NCBI GenBank assembly: GCA_052388025.1
Contig: JBQTIP010000020.1
Location: 18,076-82,075, forward strand
From: JBQTIP01 sp052388025
Lineage (GTDB): Bacteria; Actinomycetota; UBA4738; HRBIN12
Direction: 5' to 3'
Length of the DNA stretch: 64,000 nucleotides
Under the pieces are notes generated by a model. That model saw only the letters and a program-made list of their open reading frames with translations. It was not told the DNA's origin and made no database searches. How positions within the stretch are numbered: the first letter of the stretch is position 1; the number at the start of each line of letters is the position of its first letter. Of the stretch, positions 36,631 to 46,567 are shown in pieces. The position numbers were made by a program, and so were the translations under genes.

Positions 36631-37263
36631 CTACCGGGTGCGAACGGCCGAGCCAAGGACGTGGGGCTTCGCCAGCAGCGTGCCCGGCTCGTCGAACCGC
36701 TCGATCTCCTCGATCTCGAAGCCGGCCGCCCCGATAGCGGCCACCGAGTCCCGGTTCGGGTGGCAGCCGGCGCCGAAGAATCCCCACGGGCGCTCGAAGC
36801 GGTCCTGCCATCGGGCAAATCCCGCGGCCTGCGCCCGGACGTGCTCATAGAACAGCAGCCGCCCACCGGGTTTCAGCACCCGGCGGGCTTGCCCGAGCGA
36901 GGCCTGCACGTCCGTGACCGAGCAGAGCACGAGGGTCGCGACGACCGTATCCGCGGAGCCATCTGGCAGCGGGAGCGACTCGGCGCCGGCCTCGACCACG
37001 CGGACCGGGACCCGCGACTCCGCCGCCGCCGCGCGCAGGCGCTTCAGCATGTGCGGGTCGGGCTCGGTGGCTAACACCTCGGTCACACCGGCCGGGTAGT
37101 GGGGGAAGTTGAGGCCTGTCCCGGCCCCGATCTCGACGACGACTCCCTCGGCCCGCGAGAGCAGCTTCCGTCGATGTTCGGCAGCGCCTCTCCGCTCGGC
37201 GCCCGGCGACAGATGTGCGTAGAACCACGCGAAGACCCGATGGCCCTTGTCCGAGCCCTCCAT
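36631..37263 (-). CDS. Class I SAM-dependent methyltransferase
   Basis: Methyltransferase of 210 aa with motif I VVEIGAGTGLNFPHYP, an acidic ATEPDP after strand 2, and LKPGGRLLFYEHVRA in the post-motif region. This resembles METTL7/phospholipid-type methyltransferases of actinobacteria. ATG at 37263 is 1 bp after the stop of the cyclase-type regulator gene upstream. Substrate unknown. Confidence 0.9.
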   Translation of the reverse strand: MEGSDKGHRVFAWFYAHLSPGAERRGAAEHRRKLLSRAEGVVVEIGAGTGLNFPHYPAGVTEVLATEPDPHMLKRLRAAAAESRVPVRVVEAGAESLPLPDGSADTVVATLVLCSVTDVQASLGQARRVLKPGGRLLFYEHVRAQAAGFARWQDRFERPWGFFGAGCHPNRDSVAAIGAAGFEIEEIERFDEPGTLLAKPHVLGSAVRTR

Positions 37264-37264
37264 A

Positions 37265-40200
37265 TCACGAGACCCGGGCCGCGCCGACCCCCGTCCGTTC
37301 CAGCCGCTCGAGCCAGGGCCTTGCCCGCAATCGCTCGAAGATCTCGCGGGCCTCATCGAGCAACGACTTGGCTTCATCGCTACGGCCCTGAGCGACGAGC
37401 CACTCGCCGTGCTCGAGAAGCGTCACGGCCATCCAGAACGGGACGGCCATCTCCCGGAACATGCCGGTAGCGTTCTTGAAGCCCGGCTCGACCCGATCGG
37501 ATTCGCCGCGCGACGCCGCGAGGCGAGAGCGAAATCGGCGCGAGTGCGCGTCCAGATACTGGGGGCGTCGTCCCTGCGGAAGCCCATCGACCACGCCGAG
37601 AAGTCGCTCGACCGTGCCTGTGTCTTCGACCGCGAAGGCGGCCTCCACGGCTTCGACGAACCCATCTTTGACGGCCTCGTGCCCGATTCCCAGATCGTCC
37701 CATGCTTCGAAGGCGGCCGACGCCAGCTCCAGGGCCTCTGCGGCTCTGCCCTCCGCTCGGGCCAGGGCGGCGTCCCCGACGGCGGAGCTGGCACGCTCCT
37801 GGACGTCCGCGGACTTGTCGACCTCGCCGAAGAGCTCGTGGGCTCTCCTCGCTTGCCCGATCTCGCCTCGATGGATGTGGATAAGGGGCACAGCGGCGAG
37901 GAGGCAGATGAAGGGGAGCCGAGCTTGCTGACCGGCCTCCTGCGGGAGCCCGGAGGCCATGTCCAGCGCCTCGTCCCATTCGCCGAGCGCCACCATCGGA
38001 TATATCTGACCCAGGAACTGCCACTCCTGCTGGCGGTGGCCGACCCTCCGAGCGAGGGTAAGGCCCTTCACCAGGTACTCGCGCGCCTCCTGGAACACGT
38101 CGGACTGGATCCCGGCGTCGACGAGGTTGAAATAGGCACGGAGGGCCGCCGAGGGGACCTCGTTCTCCAGAGCCATGTCGAGGGCCTTCTGCAACAGCGC
38201 GGACGCTTCACGCTTTCGGCCCCTCACGAGCAGCGTGATGCTCTTCGTGTTCAGCGCTTGCGAGAGCACCTCCGGGAGCCCCAGCGCCTCGGCGATGTCG
38301 AGCGCGGTCTCGATCCGCTCGGCGGCCGCTTCCGCGTCGCCGGAGAAGTACAGCAGCCGGCCCACCTCCGCAGCGAGCGTCGCCAGGTCTTCGTCCGGCT
38401 CCTCGCCGGAGAGCACCTTGAAGGAGCCATCCATCCGCTCGACGGCCTCGGCGAAGCGGCCCTGTCCCACATGACCTCCGCGAGCCGCGCCGAGACGCGA
38501 GCCGCCGGATGGGTCTGCCCGTGCGCCTCGAACGCAGCGATCGACCGCTCGAAACGCTCGGTCGCCACCTCGCCCCTCCCTCCCTTCCACGCCATCATGC
38601 CCGCGCGCTCGAGCAGCCCGGCTTCTTCCAGGGGCTCCTCCGCGAGCTCCGCCGCCTGCTCGAAGTGGCGCTGCGCCTCCGCGCTGGCGGCCAGCGACTC
38701 CGCGCGCTCCCCGGCCCTGATCAGCATCTCCTTCGCCTTGACCCTGATCGCATCCGCGTCGTCCGCGTCGGGGGCTGTCCGATACGCGTCGAGGTAATGC
38801 GCCGCGACCACCTCGACGATCTCCTCCTCCTCGGCGCCCAAGCCGGATTCGAGGAACGTCGCCGCGGCGAGGTGGCGCCCCCTACGCTCCTTCTTCGACA
38901 TCGTGTCGTAGGCGACCTTCTTCACCAGGTCCTGGAGGAAGCCGTACTGCCCTCGCTCGGGCGACATCGGGTCGGCGGAGAGCGAGAGCACCTCCTTCCG
39001 GACCAGGGACGACAGAAGCGCCTCCAGCTCGTCCTCGGCGAAGCCCGTCATCGCCGAGAGCCCCCGGATCGTGAACGTGCGGCCCAGGACGGAAGCGTCC
39101 TGAAGCATGCGGCGCTCCTCCGCCGCGAGGCCGTCGAGGCGCGCGGCGATCAACGCCTGGAGCGTCTCGGGCACCTCCAGCGTCTCGATCGGTCCCTCGG
39201 TTCGGTACGCGTTCCCCTCGCGGACGATGAGCCCCCGGTCGAGCAACATCCGCACCGTCTCGACCGCGTAGAACGGGACGCCCTCGGCCCGATCGAGAAT
39301 CCGCGCCCGGAGGTCGTCGGGTAGGCCGGGGACCGGTCCCGTCAGGAGCGTCTCCATCGCCTCCGGCGGCAGCGGCTCGAGGAACTGGGACGTGAACGCC
39401 CTCTTGCCGGCTCCCCAGGTCGGACGTCGCTCCATCAGCTCGGGCCGGGCGAGCGTGAGCACGAAGATCGGGTGGTCGCGGGACCAGTCCAGCACGTATT
39501 CGACGAAGTCCAGCAACGCGCTGTCCGCCCAATGGACGTCCTCGAAGACCAGCACCACCGGCAGGGTCTCCGACATGCGCTCGAAGAGGATCCGCCAGGC
39601 CGAGAACAGGTTCTCCTGGTCGCCGGGGCCGCGGTCTTCGAGGCCGAGCAGCTGGGCGAGGCGCGGCTCGACGAACCGGCGCTCGGCGGGATCCGGTACG
39701 TGCTCGTCGATGGCGGCCCGGAGCTTCTCGGAGGCGGACCGCGCCTCCTCGTCCTCGACGATCCCGGCGCGCATGCGCACCATCTCGGCCAGCGCCCAGA
39801 AGGCGACGCCCTCGCCATAGGCCAGGCAGCGGCCGTGGTGCCATCACGCGTCGACGGCCAAACCGTCGATGTACTTCTCGAATTCCCAGGCCAGGCGGGA
39901 CTTCCCAATCCCCCCGATCCCCATGACCGAGACGATGTGCGCCTTGCGCTCCTCAGCGCAGGCGTGGAAGAGCTCCTTGATCAGACGTAGCTCCCTGTCG
40001 CGCCCGACGAACGGGGGCTCGATGCCGGCCGACTTCACCGCGCCGCGGCGCAACCCGACGACGCGGACGGCTCGCCAAAGCGGTATCGGCTCCGCTTTCC
40101 CCTTCAGCTCGTGTGCGCCGGCCTCCTCGTAGACGATCGCGGCCTCGGAGGCCCGCCTAGTGGCCTCGCCTACGTAAACCGCTCCTGGCGGCGCGACGGA

Positions 40201-40803
40201 CTGGGCCCTTGAAGCCGTGTTGACGAGGTTACCGGCCACCATGCCCTGGCCCTCGGCGCCGATCGTCACGGCGGCCTCGCCGGTCAGCACACCGGCGCGG
40301 GCCCGAAGGTCGGGCGCTCCCACCTCCTGCCCGAGGGCCGCCACGGCGGCGGTGAGGTCGAGGGCGGCGCGGACCGCCCGCTCGGGGTCGTCCTCGTTGG
40401 CGGTGGGCGCGCCCCATACCGCCATGACCGCGTCACCGATGAACTTCTCGATCGTGCCTCCGTAGCGCACGATCAGCTGGCGGCAGGTGTCGAAGTACCG
40501 CGTGAGGAGCTCGCGGACCTCCTCGGCGTCCCTGTCCTCCGACAACGTGGTGAATCCCACGAGATCGGCGAACAGGACCGAGACCAGGCGGCGCTCGGCG
40601 ACTGGCGCCTCGCGCGCGGCTGCGGTCGGGGGCGGTGAGGCCGACGCGACTGCCGACAGCGCACCGCCGCATTCGCCGCAGAACTTCAGGCCGGGAGCAT
40701 TGGCCGTCCCGCAGCTTGGACAGGCGACCGCGAGCGGCTTCCCGCACTCTCCGCAGAACTTCCGGCCCGGTTCGTTCTCCGTGCCGCACGCCGTGCAGCG
40801 CAT
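37265..40803 (-). pseudogene. Class III nucleotide cyclase-AAA ATPase-TPR regulator, broken by a stop and a frameshift
   Basis: Would be about 1180 aa. Order: two zinc ribbons (CxxC pairs at 3/6, 17/20, 28/31 and 42/45); a class III cyclase domain (SVLFADLVGFTTL, KFIGDAVMAVWG, VNTASRAQS); a P-loop ATPase (GIGGIGKSRLAWEFE); a long STAND-type region; C-terminal TPR helices. Two lesions are visible. TGA at 39844-39846 stands where relatives have Trp, and the same frame continues after it (WHHGRCLAYGEGV). At CCC 38460-38462 one base is missing; restoring it gives MWDRGRFAEAVERMDG. As sequenced, only the cyclase and P-loop part would be made. GAGGGGAG precedes ATG 40803. Divergent from etfB. Confidence 0.85.
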
Positions 40804-40910
40804 GTGCTCCCCTCGACGGACTGCCAGGGGAGAGCGTATCGGAGGCGCCCCGGTCCGTGCGGCCCTCCCGCTGCGGGTATCCTCCCCTCTATCGCTCGTC
40901 CCGAGGAACG

Positions 40911-41684
40911 GTGTTATTGAACGTCGTCGTCCTAGCGAAGTACGTTCCGGAGCCCCAGGGCGTCCCGAAGATGGGCCCCGACTTCCTGCTCGTCCGGGAG
41001 GGCGTGGAGGGAGCGCTCGACCCGGGCGACGAGTACGCCCTCGAGGCCGGGCTCCAGATCGCCGAGTCATCCGGCGGCGAGGTCACGGTCGTCTCCATGG
41101 GCCCGGAGCCGGCCATGGCCGCCATCCGCCGGGCCCTTTCGATGGGCGCCCACCGGGCCGTTCTCGTCACCGACGACGCCCTGCGGGGCGCCGACGCGTT
41201 GGTGACAGCCAGGGTCCTCGCGGCGGCCGTCCGGCGTGCCCCGTTCGACCTCGTCATCGCGGGCGTGGAGTCCACCGACGGCTACACGGGGACGCTCGCC
41301 ATGACCGTCGCGGAGCTGCTCGGGGTACCGAGCGCCACCTTCGCCCGACGCCTCGAGGTCGCCGACGGAGCCCTCCGCGTCGAGCGGCAGACCGAGGCCG
41401 GATACGACGTCGTCGAGTGCCCGCTCCCGGCAGTCGCCACCGTGACGGCCGGCGCCACCGAGCCCCGATACCCCACGCTGAAGGGGATCATGCAGGCGAA
41501 GCAGAAGCCCGTCGAGCGGCTCTCCGTCGCCGACCTCGGCCTGTCGCCCGGCCAGGTGACGCCGACGCAAGCGGTCGTCGCCGTCGAGGCCGCGCCCGAG
41601 AAGGGACCGGGCGAGGTGATCCAGGGCGGGGACGACGCAGCCGCCCGGGTCGCCGACCTCCTCTCCGAGGCGAAGGTGATCTGA
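40911..41684 (+). CDS. etfB: Electron transfer flavoprotein subunit beta
   Basis: AMP-binding subunit of the ETF heterodimer, which takes electrons from acyl-CoA dehydrogenases to the quinone pool. About 257 aa, with VVVLAKYVPEP, DEYALEAGLQI, AGVESTDGYTG and the C-terminal EPRYPTLKGIMQAKQKP signature of EtfB. GTG at 40911 follows GAGGAACG; a TTG at 40917 is an alternative. etfA starts 1 bp after its stop. Confidence 0.96.
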   Translation: MLLNVVVLAKYVPEPQGVPKMGPDFLLVREGVEGALDPGDEYALEAGLQIAESSGGEVTVVSMGPEPAMAAIRRALSMGAHRAVLVTDDALRGADALVTARVLAAAVRRAPFDLVIAGVESTDGYTGTLAMTVAELLGVPSATFARRLEVADGALRVERQTEAGYDVVECPLPAVATVTAGATEPRYPTLKGIMQAKQKPVERLSVADLGLSPGQVTPTQAVVAVEAAPEKGPGEVIQGGDDAAARVADLLSEAKVI

Positions 41685-41685
41685 C

Positions 41686-42645
41686 GTGGCGAAGGTGTGG
41701 GTGTACGCGGACGTAGGCTCGAACGGGGCGAGCCCCGGCGCCCTCGAGCTGCTCACGAAGGCCCGGTCCCTGGCCGACACCGTCGAGGCCGTCGCCCTGG
41801 GACCGGGAGCCACGGACGCCGCGCCCGCCCTCGGCAAGCACGGGGCGCAGACGGTTTACGCAAGCGACGACGGCGTCTATCGCGAGTACCTCGCCCAGCC
41901 CGCGGCCCACGCGCTCGCCGAGCTGGCCGCCGAGCACAGCCCGAACCTGATCCTCTTCGCGATGAGCTACGACTCACGGGACGTGGCCGGGCGCCTCCAG
42001 GCGAAGACCGGCTCCACTCTCATGAGCAACGCCACCGACGTGCTCGGCCTCGATCGGGCCCGGACGGAGATCTTCGGCGGGACGAAGATCGTGGACGTCG
42101 AGCTCGGCGGCCCCGACCCCAAGCTCGTCGCCGTCCGGCCGAAGTCGTTCCCCGCCGAGCCGTCGGGAGAAACGGCGAACGTCGTCGCCGTCACGATCGA
42201 GATCCCGAATGACCTGCGGCTGGCCCGTCGGACGGAGCAGCACGAGGAAACCGCAACGGGGCCGAAGCTCGAGGAGGCCAAGGTCGTGATCGCGGGCGGC
42301 CGGGGCCTTCAGGACCCCTCGAACTTCGCCCTACTGGACCAGCTCGCGGCCTCCATCGGCCACGCCGCGGTGGGCGCTAGCCGCGCCGTTGTGGACTCGG
42401 GCTGGGTGCCGTACAACCGCCAGATCGGGCAGACCGGCAAGACCGTGAAGCCCGAGGTCTACATCGCCGTCGGGATCAGCGGCGCGACGCAGCATCTCGT
42501 GGGCATGAAGCAGTCCAAGCGGATCGTCGCGATCAACAAGGACCCAGACGCCCCGATCTTCAAGATCGCGGACCTCGGGGTCGTGGGCGACGCGCTTACC
42601 TTGATACCACGGGTCATCGAGCAGATCCAGGCCCGCAAGGGCTGA
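41686..42645 (+). CDS. etfA: Electron transfer flavoprotein subunit alpha
   Basis: FAD-binding subunit of ETF, 319 aa. The C-terminal FAD domain has VIAGGRGLQ, GASRAVVDSGWVPYNRQIGQTGKTVKPEVYI in conserved order, and SGATQHLVGMK. The GTG start is directly after etfB, a standard etfBA operon. The enoyl-CoA hydratase and the acyl-CoA mutase elsewhere in the window fit with fatty acyl-CoA oxidation. Confidence 0.97.
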   Translation: MAKVWVYADVGSNGASPGALELLTKARSLADTVEAVALGPGATDAAPALGKHGAQTVYASDDGVYREYLAQPAAHALAELAAEHSPNLILFAMSYDSRDVAGRLQAKTGSTLMSNATDVLGLDRARTEIFGGTKIVDVELGGPDPKLVAVRPKSFPAEPSGETANVVAVTIEIPNDLRLARRTEQHEETATGPKLEEAKVVIAGGRGLQDPSNFALLDQLAASIGHAAVGASRAVVDSGWVPYNRQIGQTGKTVKPEVYIAVGISGATQHLVGMKQSKRIVAINKDPDAPIFKIADLGVVGDALTLIPRVIEQIQARKG

Positions 42646-42684
42646 GCGCCGGATGGGCGCCCTCTCCCGCTCCGGAGCTTCGCA

Positions 42685-44460
42685 GTGATCGAGGTGCGGT
42701 TCGACGACCTGACGCCGGGCGGCTCCTCGTTCCGGCTCGTCGGACCGGTCGGCGTCGTGGAGGCCCACCGGACGGACGAGGTTCCGTCCGCGATCGAAGC
42801 GCTCGAGGCCGCCGCAGTCCGGGGGCTGTGGGGGGCCGGGTTCGTCGCCTACGAGGCCGCCCCCGGGCTCGATCCCGCTCTCACCGTTCGCCCGCGTGAG
42901 CCGAAGGGCCCGTTCGCCCGCCTCCCGCTCGTGTGGTTCGCCATGTTCGAAGGCCGGGAGGAGCACGCCCCGCCCGAGCCCCCGCCCGACGGGCCGGTCC
43001 AGCCGGTGGAGTCCCCATGGCGCCCGTCGATCGGCCGCGCGACCTACGACTCATCGATCGCGCGCATCCGCGAGCACATCGCCGACGGCGACACGTACCA
43101 GATCAACTACACGTTCCGGCTCCGGGCCGAGTCCCAAGGCGAGGAACGCGATTTCTACCGCGACCTCTGCCTCGCGCAGCGAGCGGCGTACTGCGCCTAC
43201 CTGAGCACGGGCCGGTATCGCGTGCTGTCGGCCTCCCCGGAGCTGTTCTTCCGGATCGACGGCCCGCGGATCACCACCCGGCCGATGAAGGGCACGGCGC
43301 CCCGCGGACGCTGGCCGGCTGAGGACGAGGCGGCGGCCGGGCGCCTGCAAGCCTCCGCGAAGGATCGCGCGGAGAACGCGATGATCGTCGACCTGCTCCG
43401 CAACGACCTCGGCCGCATGGCCGAGACCGGCTCGGTCGAGGTTGACCACATGTTCGAGGCCGAACGGTACGAGACGGTCTGGCAGCTCACCTCGACGATC
43501 GGCGCACGCCTCCGGCCCGGGACCGGGCTGGCCGGCGTCTTCCGCGCTCTCTTTCCCAGCGGCTCCGTGACGGGCGCGCCCAAGGTGAGCAGCACGCGGA
43601 TCATCGCCGGCCTCGAGGACTCGCCGAGGGGCGTCTACACGGGCGCAGTCGGCTGGGTCGCGCCGCACGGCTCGGGCGGTCCGTCGGCCTCGTTCAACGT
43701 CGCCATCCGGACCGTGGTCCTCGACACGGAGGCGGGCATCGCGGAGTACGGGACCGGCGGCGGCATCACGTGGGATTCCTCGGCCGCAGGGGAGTACGAC
43801 GAGGCCGTGACCAAGGCCCAGGTGCTCACTCTGAGGCGCCCGCGCTTCGACCTGCTCGAGACGCTTCGACACGAGCCGGAGCGAGGGTTCCTCCGGCTCG
43901 CCGAGCACCTCGAGCGCCTCTCCGGATCTGCGCGCTACTTCGGGTTCCGGTTCGACCCCGAGGCGGCTTCACGGGCCCTCGAGAAGGCGGCGGCCGATCT
44001 GGGCGAGGAGGTCGCGCGCGTCCGCCTCACGCTGGCGAAGTACGGCGACGTGGCCGCGTCGGCCACACGGCTCCCGCCGGCGCCGGACGGACCCGTACGT
44101 CTCGCGGTGGACGACGAGCCGGTCGACCCCGACGACGTGATGCTCTTCCACAAGACCACTCACCGCGACGCCTACCTTCGGCGGGAGCGGCGGCACCCGG
44201 AGGCCGGCGACGTGATCCTGGTGAACACGCGAGGAGAGGTCACCGAGACCACCATCGCCAACCTCGCCGTCCGCCTGGACGGACGCTGGTGGACCCCGCC
44301 GCTCGACTCGGGGCTCCTCCCCGGCGTCTACCGGACCGTGCTGCTACGTGAGGGGAAGCTCGACGAGCGGCCCATCAGGATCGAGGACCTCGCGGCTGCG
44401 GAGGAGATCGCGCTGGTCTCCTCGGTAAGGCTGTGGCGGAAGGCGGTACTGATCGGATGA
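42685..44460 (+). CDS. pabB: Fused aminodeoxychorismate synthase component I and aminodeoxychorismate lyase
   Basis: Bifunctional folate (p-aminobenzoate) enzyme of 591 aa. Residues 1 to about 370 are a chorismate-binding PabB domain. RPMKGTAPRG carries Lys202 in the position that marks PabB rather than anthranilate synthase, followed by DLLRNDLGRMA and GSVTGAPK. Residues from about 380 to the end form a class IV PLP lyase (PabC); the likely PLP lysine is in LFHKTTHRDAY and TETTIANLAV follows. The fusion channels the intermediate to PABA. The amidotransferase PabA is not in the window. It starts 39 bp after etfA. Confidence 0.95.
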   Translation: MIEVRFDDLTPGGSSFRLVGPVGVVEAHRTDEVPSAIEALEAAAVRGLWGAGFVAYEAAPGLDPALTVRPREPKGPFARLPLVWFAMFEGREEHAPPEPPPDGPVQPVESPWRPSIGRATYDSSIARIREHIADGDTYQINYTFRLRAESQGEERDFYRDLCLAQRAAYCAYLSTGRYRVLSASPELFFRIDGPRITTRPMKGTAPRGRWPAEDEAAAGRLQASAKDRAENAMIVDLLRNDLGRMAETGSVEVDHMFEAERYETVWQLTSTIGARLRPGTGLAGVFRALFPSGSVTGAPKVSSTRIIAGLEDSPRGVYTGAVGWVAPHGSGGPSASFNVAIRTVVLDTEAGIAEYGTGGGITWDSSAAGEYDEAVTKAQVLTLRRPRFDLLETLRHEPERGFLRLAEHLERLSGSARYFGFRFDPEAASRALEKAAADLGEEVARVRLTLAKYGDVAASATRLPPAPDGPVRLAVDDEPVDPDDVMLFHKTTHRDAYLRRERRHPEAGDVILVNTRGEVTETTIANLAVRLDGRWWTPPLDSGLLPGVYRTVLLREGKLDERPIRIEDLAAAEEIALVSSVRLWRKAVLIG

Positions 44461-44708
44461 GCCGCCGACGGGTTCCCCACGATCCGAACGTCGTCACCGT
44501 CTACCTCGGTCAATTCACGCGTGAAGGCGCGAACCGGATCGCCGGCGAGCTGGAGAAGGCCGGGATCGTCTGGTGGTACAAGGAGCCGGGGCTCATCAGC
44601 CAGATCTGGGAGTACGGCGTTCGCCTCTTCGTCGACAGGAATCGCCTGGCGGACGCCAAGTCGATCGTCGACCGGTTGCGGACGAAGAGCGAGAGCCCCG
44701 GCGGCTGA
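44457..44708 (+). CDS. Small conserved protein, DUF2007-like
   Basis: Protein of 83 aa whose ATG overlaps the pabB stop (ATGA), so translation is coupled. The pattern GQFTREGANRIAGELEKAGIVWW...VDRNRLADAKSIVDRL is that of small ferredoxin-fold proteins in the DUF2007 group, which lack a proven function. A strong hairpin follows 160 bp downstream. Confidence 0.7.
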   Translation: MSRRRVPHDPNVVTVYLGQFTREGANRIAGELEKAGIVWWYKEPGLISQIWEYGVRLFVDRNRLADAKSIVDRLRTKSESPGG

Positions 44709-44869
44709 GGCTCGGGCGCGGAGCTCCCCTGAGACGGTTTCGTTCCGGCGACACGCCCCAGGTCGCGCACGAACCGCCTCTCCCCGAGACCGCGATCCGG
44801 GGGGAGCGGTCTCTCCCAGAGTGCTCGGCCTCACGGCGCACAGCCGTTACCCGAGAGGCCCGGAAAGCC

Positions 44870-44897
44870 GGAAGCCCTCCCGGCCGGGAGGGCTTCC
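44870..44897. terminator. Perfect 12-bp hairpin between convergent genes
   Basis: GGAAGCCCTCCC and GGGAGGGCTTCC flank GGCC. It lies between the end of the pabB operon and the end of the 67-aa protein gene on the other strand, so it can serve both. TGT follows on the plus strand; there is no long T-run. Confidence 0.75.
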
Positions 44898-44924
44898 TGT
44901 GGGGCCTGGGTCGATCGCTCGGCG

Positions 44925-45128
44925 CTAGGCCGCTTCCTTGCGCCTGCGCTTTCCTCGCGAGATGAACTCGTGCACGGGTTCGTGCTGCCAGCAGAACTGC
45001 CAGCGGTTGTATATCGACAGCTTCGTCTGGCATCCCTCGGCCGCGCAGACGCGGCCCTCCGGATAGGTGCGGTTCGCTCGCGGGAGCTCGCGGATCCGCG
45101 CCCCCCGGTAGACGCTGTCTGATGGCAT
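44925..45128 (-). CDS. Small zinc-ribbon-like protein, unknown
   Basis: Protein of 67 aa with CAAEGCQTKLSIYNRWQFCW followed by QH, a C-x4-C ... C-x2-H pattern that could bind one zinc. The tail is basic (RGKRRRKEAA). Short proteins of this layout (CxxxxCxTxLSxYN) occur in many actinobacteria without known role; DNA or RNA binding is only a guess. It stands alone between a terminator and the GNAT gene. Confidence 0.7.
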   Translation of the reverse strand: MPSDSVYRGARIRELPRANRTYPEGRVCAAEGCQTKLSIYNRWQFCWQHEPVHEFISRGKRRRKEAA

Positions 45129-45258
45129 CGTTCTGTCCCTCGCTTCGGGCTACGGGCGGGTCCCGCGCTGAAGATTCCTCATGTATTCGAACGATGAGGG
45201 GCTACGGTTCGTTCCCGAGTGGAGATGCGGAACTAGCGGAAAACCCGGGGTGACCGCC

Positions 45259-45747
45259 TCAGTCGGTCTCCAGGCGGCTCATCAGCGCCTCCGTCGAGGA
45301 CGTGAGCTGCACGACCCGGGGCGTGAAACCGAGGCCCTCCCAGAAGCTGAGCGCACCCTCGTTGGGCGCGAACGTCTTCAGCTCGATCCAGCCGACACCG
45401 CGCTCCGTCGCGAAGCGACCGGCCTCCTGGAGCAAGGCCCGCCCGACTCCGCGCCCGCGGTACCCGGCCCGCACTACGACGCCGGAGATCTCCAGCGCTC
45501 GTTCGTCGGAGAAGCGGGAGGGCGTGTGGATCTCGCCGTAGGCCATGCCCACGACCTCGCCCTCGTGCTCGGAGACCAGGACCACGGCATCCGGCGTCTC
45601 CATGGCCTCCCGGTACTTCGTGCCGACCTCGTCGTAGAAGCCGGGCCGCGGGGTGAAGACCCGCCAGTCCCGCTGCATCCGGTCGAGCTCCTGGAACAGC
45701 GCCACCAGGGCTGGGAGGTCCTCTGGGGTCGCCTGCCTGACCTTCAC
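45259..45747 (-). CDS. GNAT-family N-acetyltransferase
   Basis: Acetyltransferase of 162 aa. Motif A (acetyl-CoA pyrophosphate loop) is GVVVRAGYRGRGVGRALLQEA; the C-terminal NEGALSFWEGLGF is motif B. The substrate amine is unknown. It starts 13 bp after the enoyl-CoA hydratase gene on the same strand, so co-transcription is likely. Confidence 0.92.
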   Translation of the reverse strand: MKVRQATPEDLPALVALFQELDRMQRDWRVFTPRPGFYDEVGTKYREAMETPDAVVLVSEHEGEVVGMAYGEIHTPSRFSDERALEISGVVVRAGYRGRGVGRALLQEAGRFATERGVGWIELKTFAPNEGALSFWEGLGFTPRVVQLTSSTEALMSRLETD

Positions 45748-45760
45748 GCCGTCTCGCCTC

Positions 45761-46534
45761 CTACCTTCCCTTGAAGTCCGGCTCGCGCTTGTCTAGGAAG
45801 GCGCGCATGCCCTCCTTCTGGTCCTCCGTCTCGAACAGCTCGCAGAACAGGTCGCGCTCCAGCGCCAGTCCCTCGCGCTGGTCGCCTCTCGCCACCGCGT
45901 TTACCGCCGCCTTCGCGGCAGCGAGGGCCCTGGTGGGCCCTCGAGCGTAGCGGAGGGCGTCCTCTAGGGCCCGCTCGTACAGCTCTTCGCCCGCATGCAC
46001 GCGGTCGACCAGCCCGATCGCCAGGGCCTCCTCAGCGTCCAACCGCCTGCCCGAATAGATCAGCTCCTTGGCGCGCGCCGCCCCAACGAGTCGCGGCAGC
46101 CGCTGGGTGCCGCCCGCGCCGGGGATGATCCCGAGGGCGATCTCCGGCTGACCGAGCTTCGCGTCCTCGGCCGCGTACCGGAGGTCGGCCGCGAGCGCCA
46201 GCTCGCAGCCCCCTCCCAGGCAGTATCCGTTGATCACAGCGATGGTGACCTTCGGGATCTCCTCGATGACCACGAGCGCTTCGCCGAGTGCCGTCACCTC
46301 GGGGCGGACTTGCTCCGGGCCGTACCCGGCCATCGACTTGATGTCGGCGCCGGCCGCGAAGATCTTAGGGCCTCCCCAGATGAGCACCGCCCGCACGTCC
46401 TCGCGAGCGCCGGCCTCGAGCGCCGCGTCGCGCAGCTCCCCGGAGACCTCCTCGTTGATGGCGTTCGCCGGCGGGCGGTCGAGCCGGATCGTGGCTACGT
46501 CGTCCTCGACCTCCATCCGGACGAACTCACCCAT
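45761..46534 (-). CDS. Enoyl-CoA hydratase/isomerase family protein
   Basis: Crotonase-fold protein of 257 aa that hydrates trans-2-enoyl-CoA. The oxyanion-hole segment AAGADIKSM and both catalytic glutamates are present: GGGCELALAAD and GQPEIALGIIPGAGGTQRL, equivalent to Glu144 and Glu164 of the rat enzyme. It is therefore likely a true hydratase. The C-terminal KREPDFKGR is usual for the family. It is followed by the GNAT gene. Confidence 0.94.
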   Translation of the reverse strand: MGEFVRMEVEDDVATIRLDRPPANAINEEVSGELRDAALEAGAREDVRAVLIWGGPKIFAAGADIKSMAGYGPEQVRPEVTALGEALVVIEEIPKVTIAVINGYCLGGGCELALAADLRYAAEDAKLGQPEIALGIIPGAGGTQRLPRLVGAARAKELIYSGRRLDAEEALAIGLVDRVHAGEELYERALEDALRYARGPTRALAAAKAAVNAVARGDQREGLALERDLFCELFETEDQKEGMRAFLDKREPDFKGR

Positions 46535-46567
46535 CGGGTTCCCTCCTCGGATCGGCTCGGGCGACGC

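Noticed and set aside
39844..39846. TGA read as tryptophan (recoding) in the cyclase regulator
   Set aside because: TGA is the normal stop of many intact genes here (etfB, gatA, P450), so a local mutation or read error is simpler.
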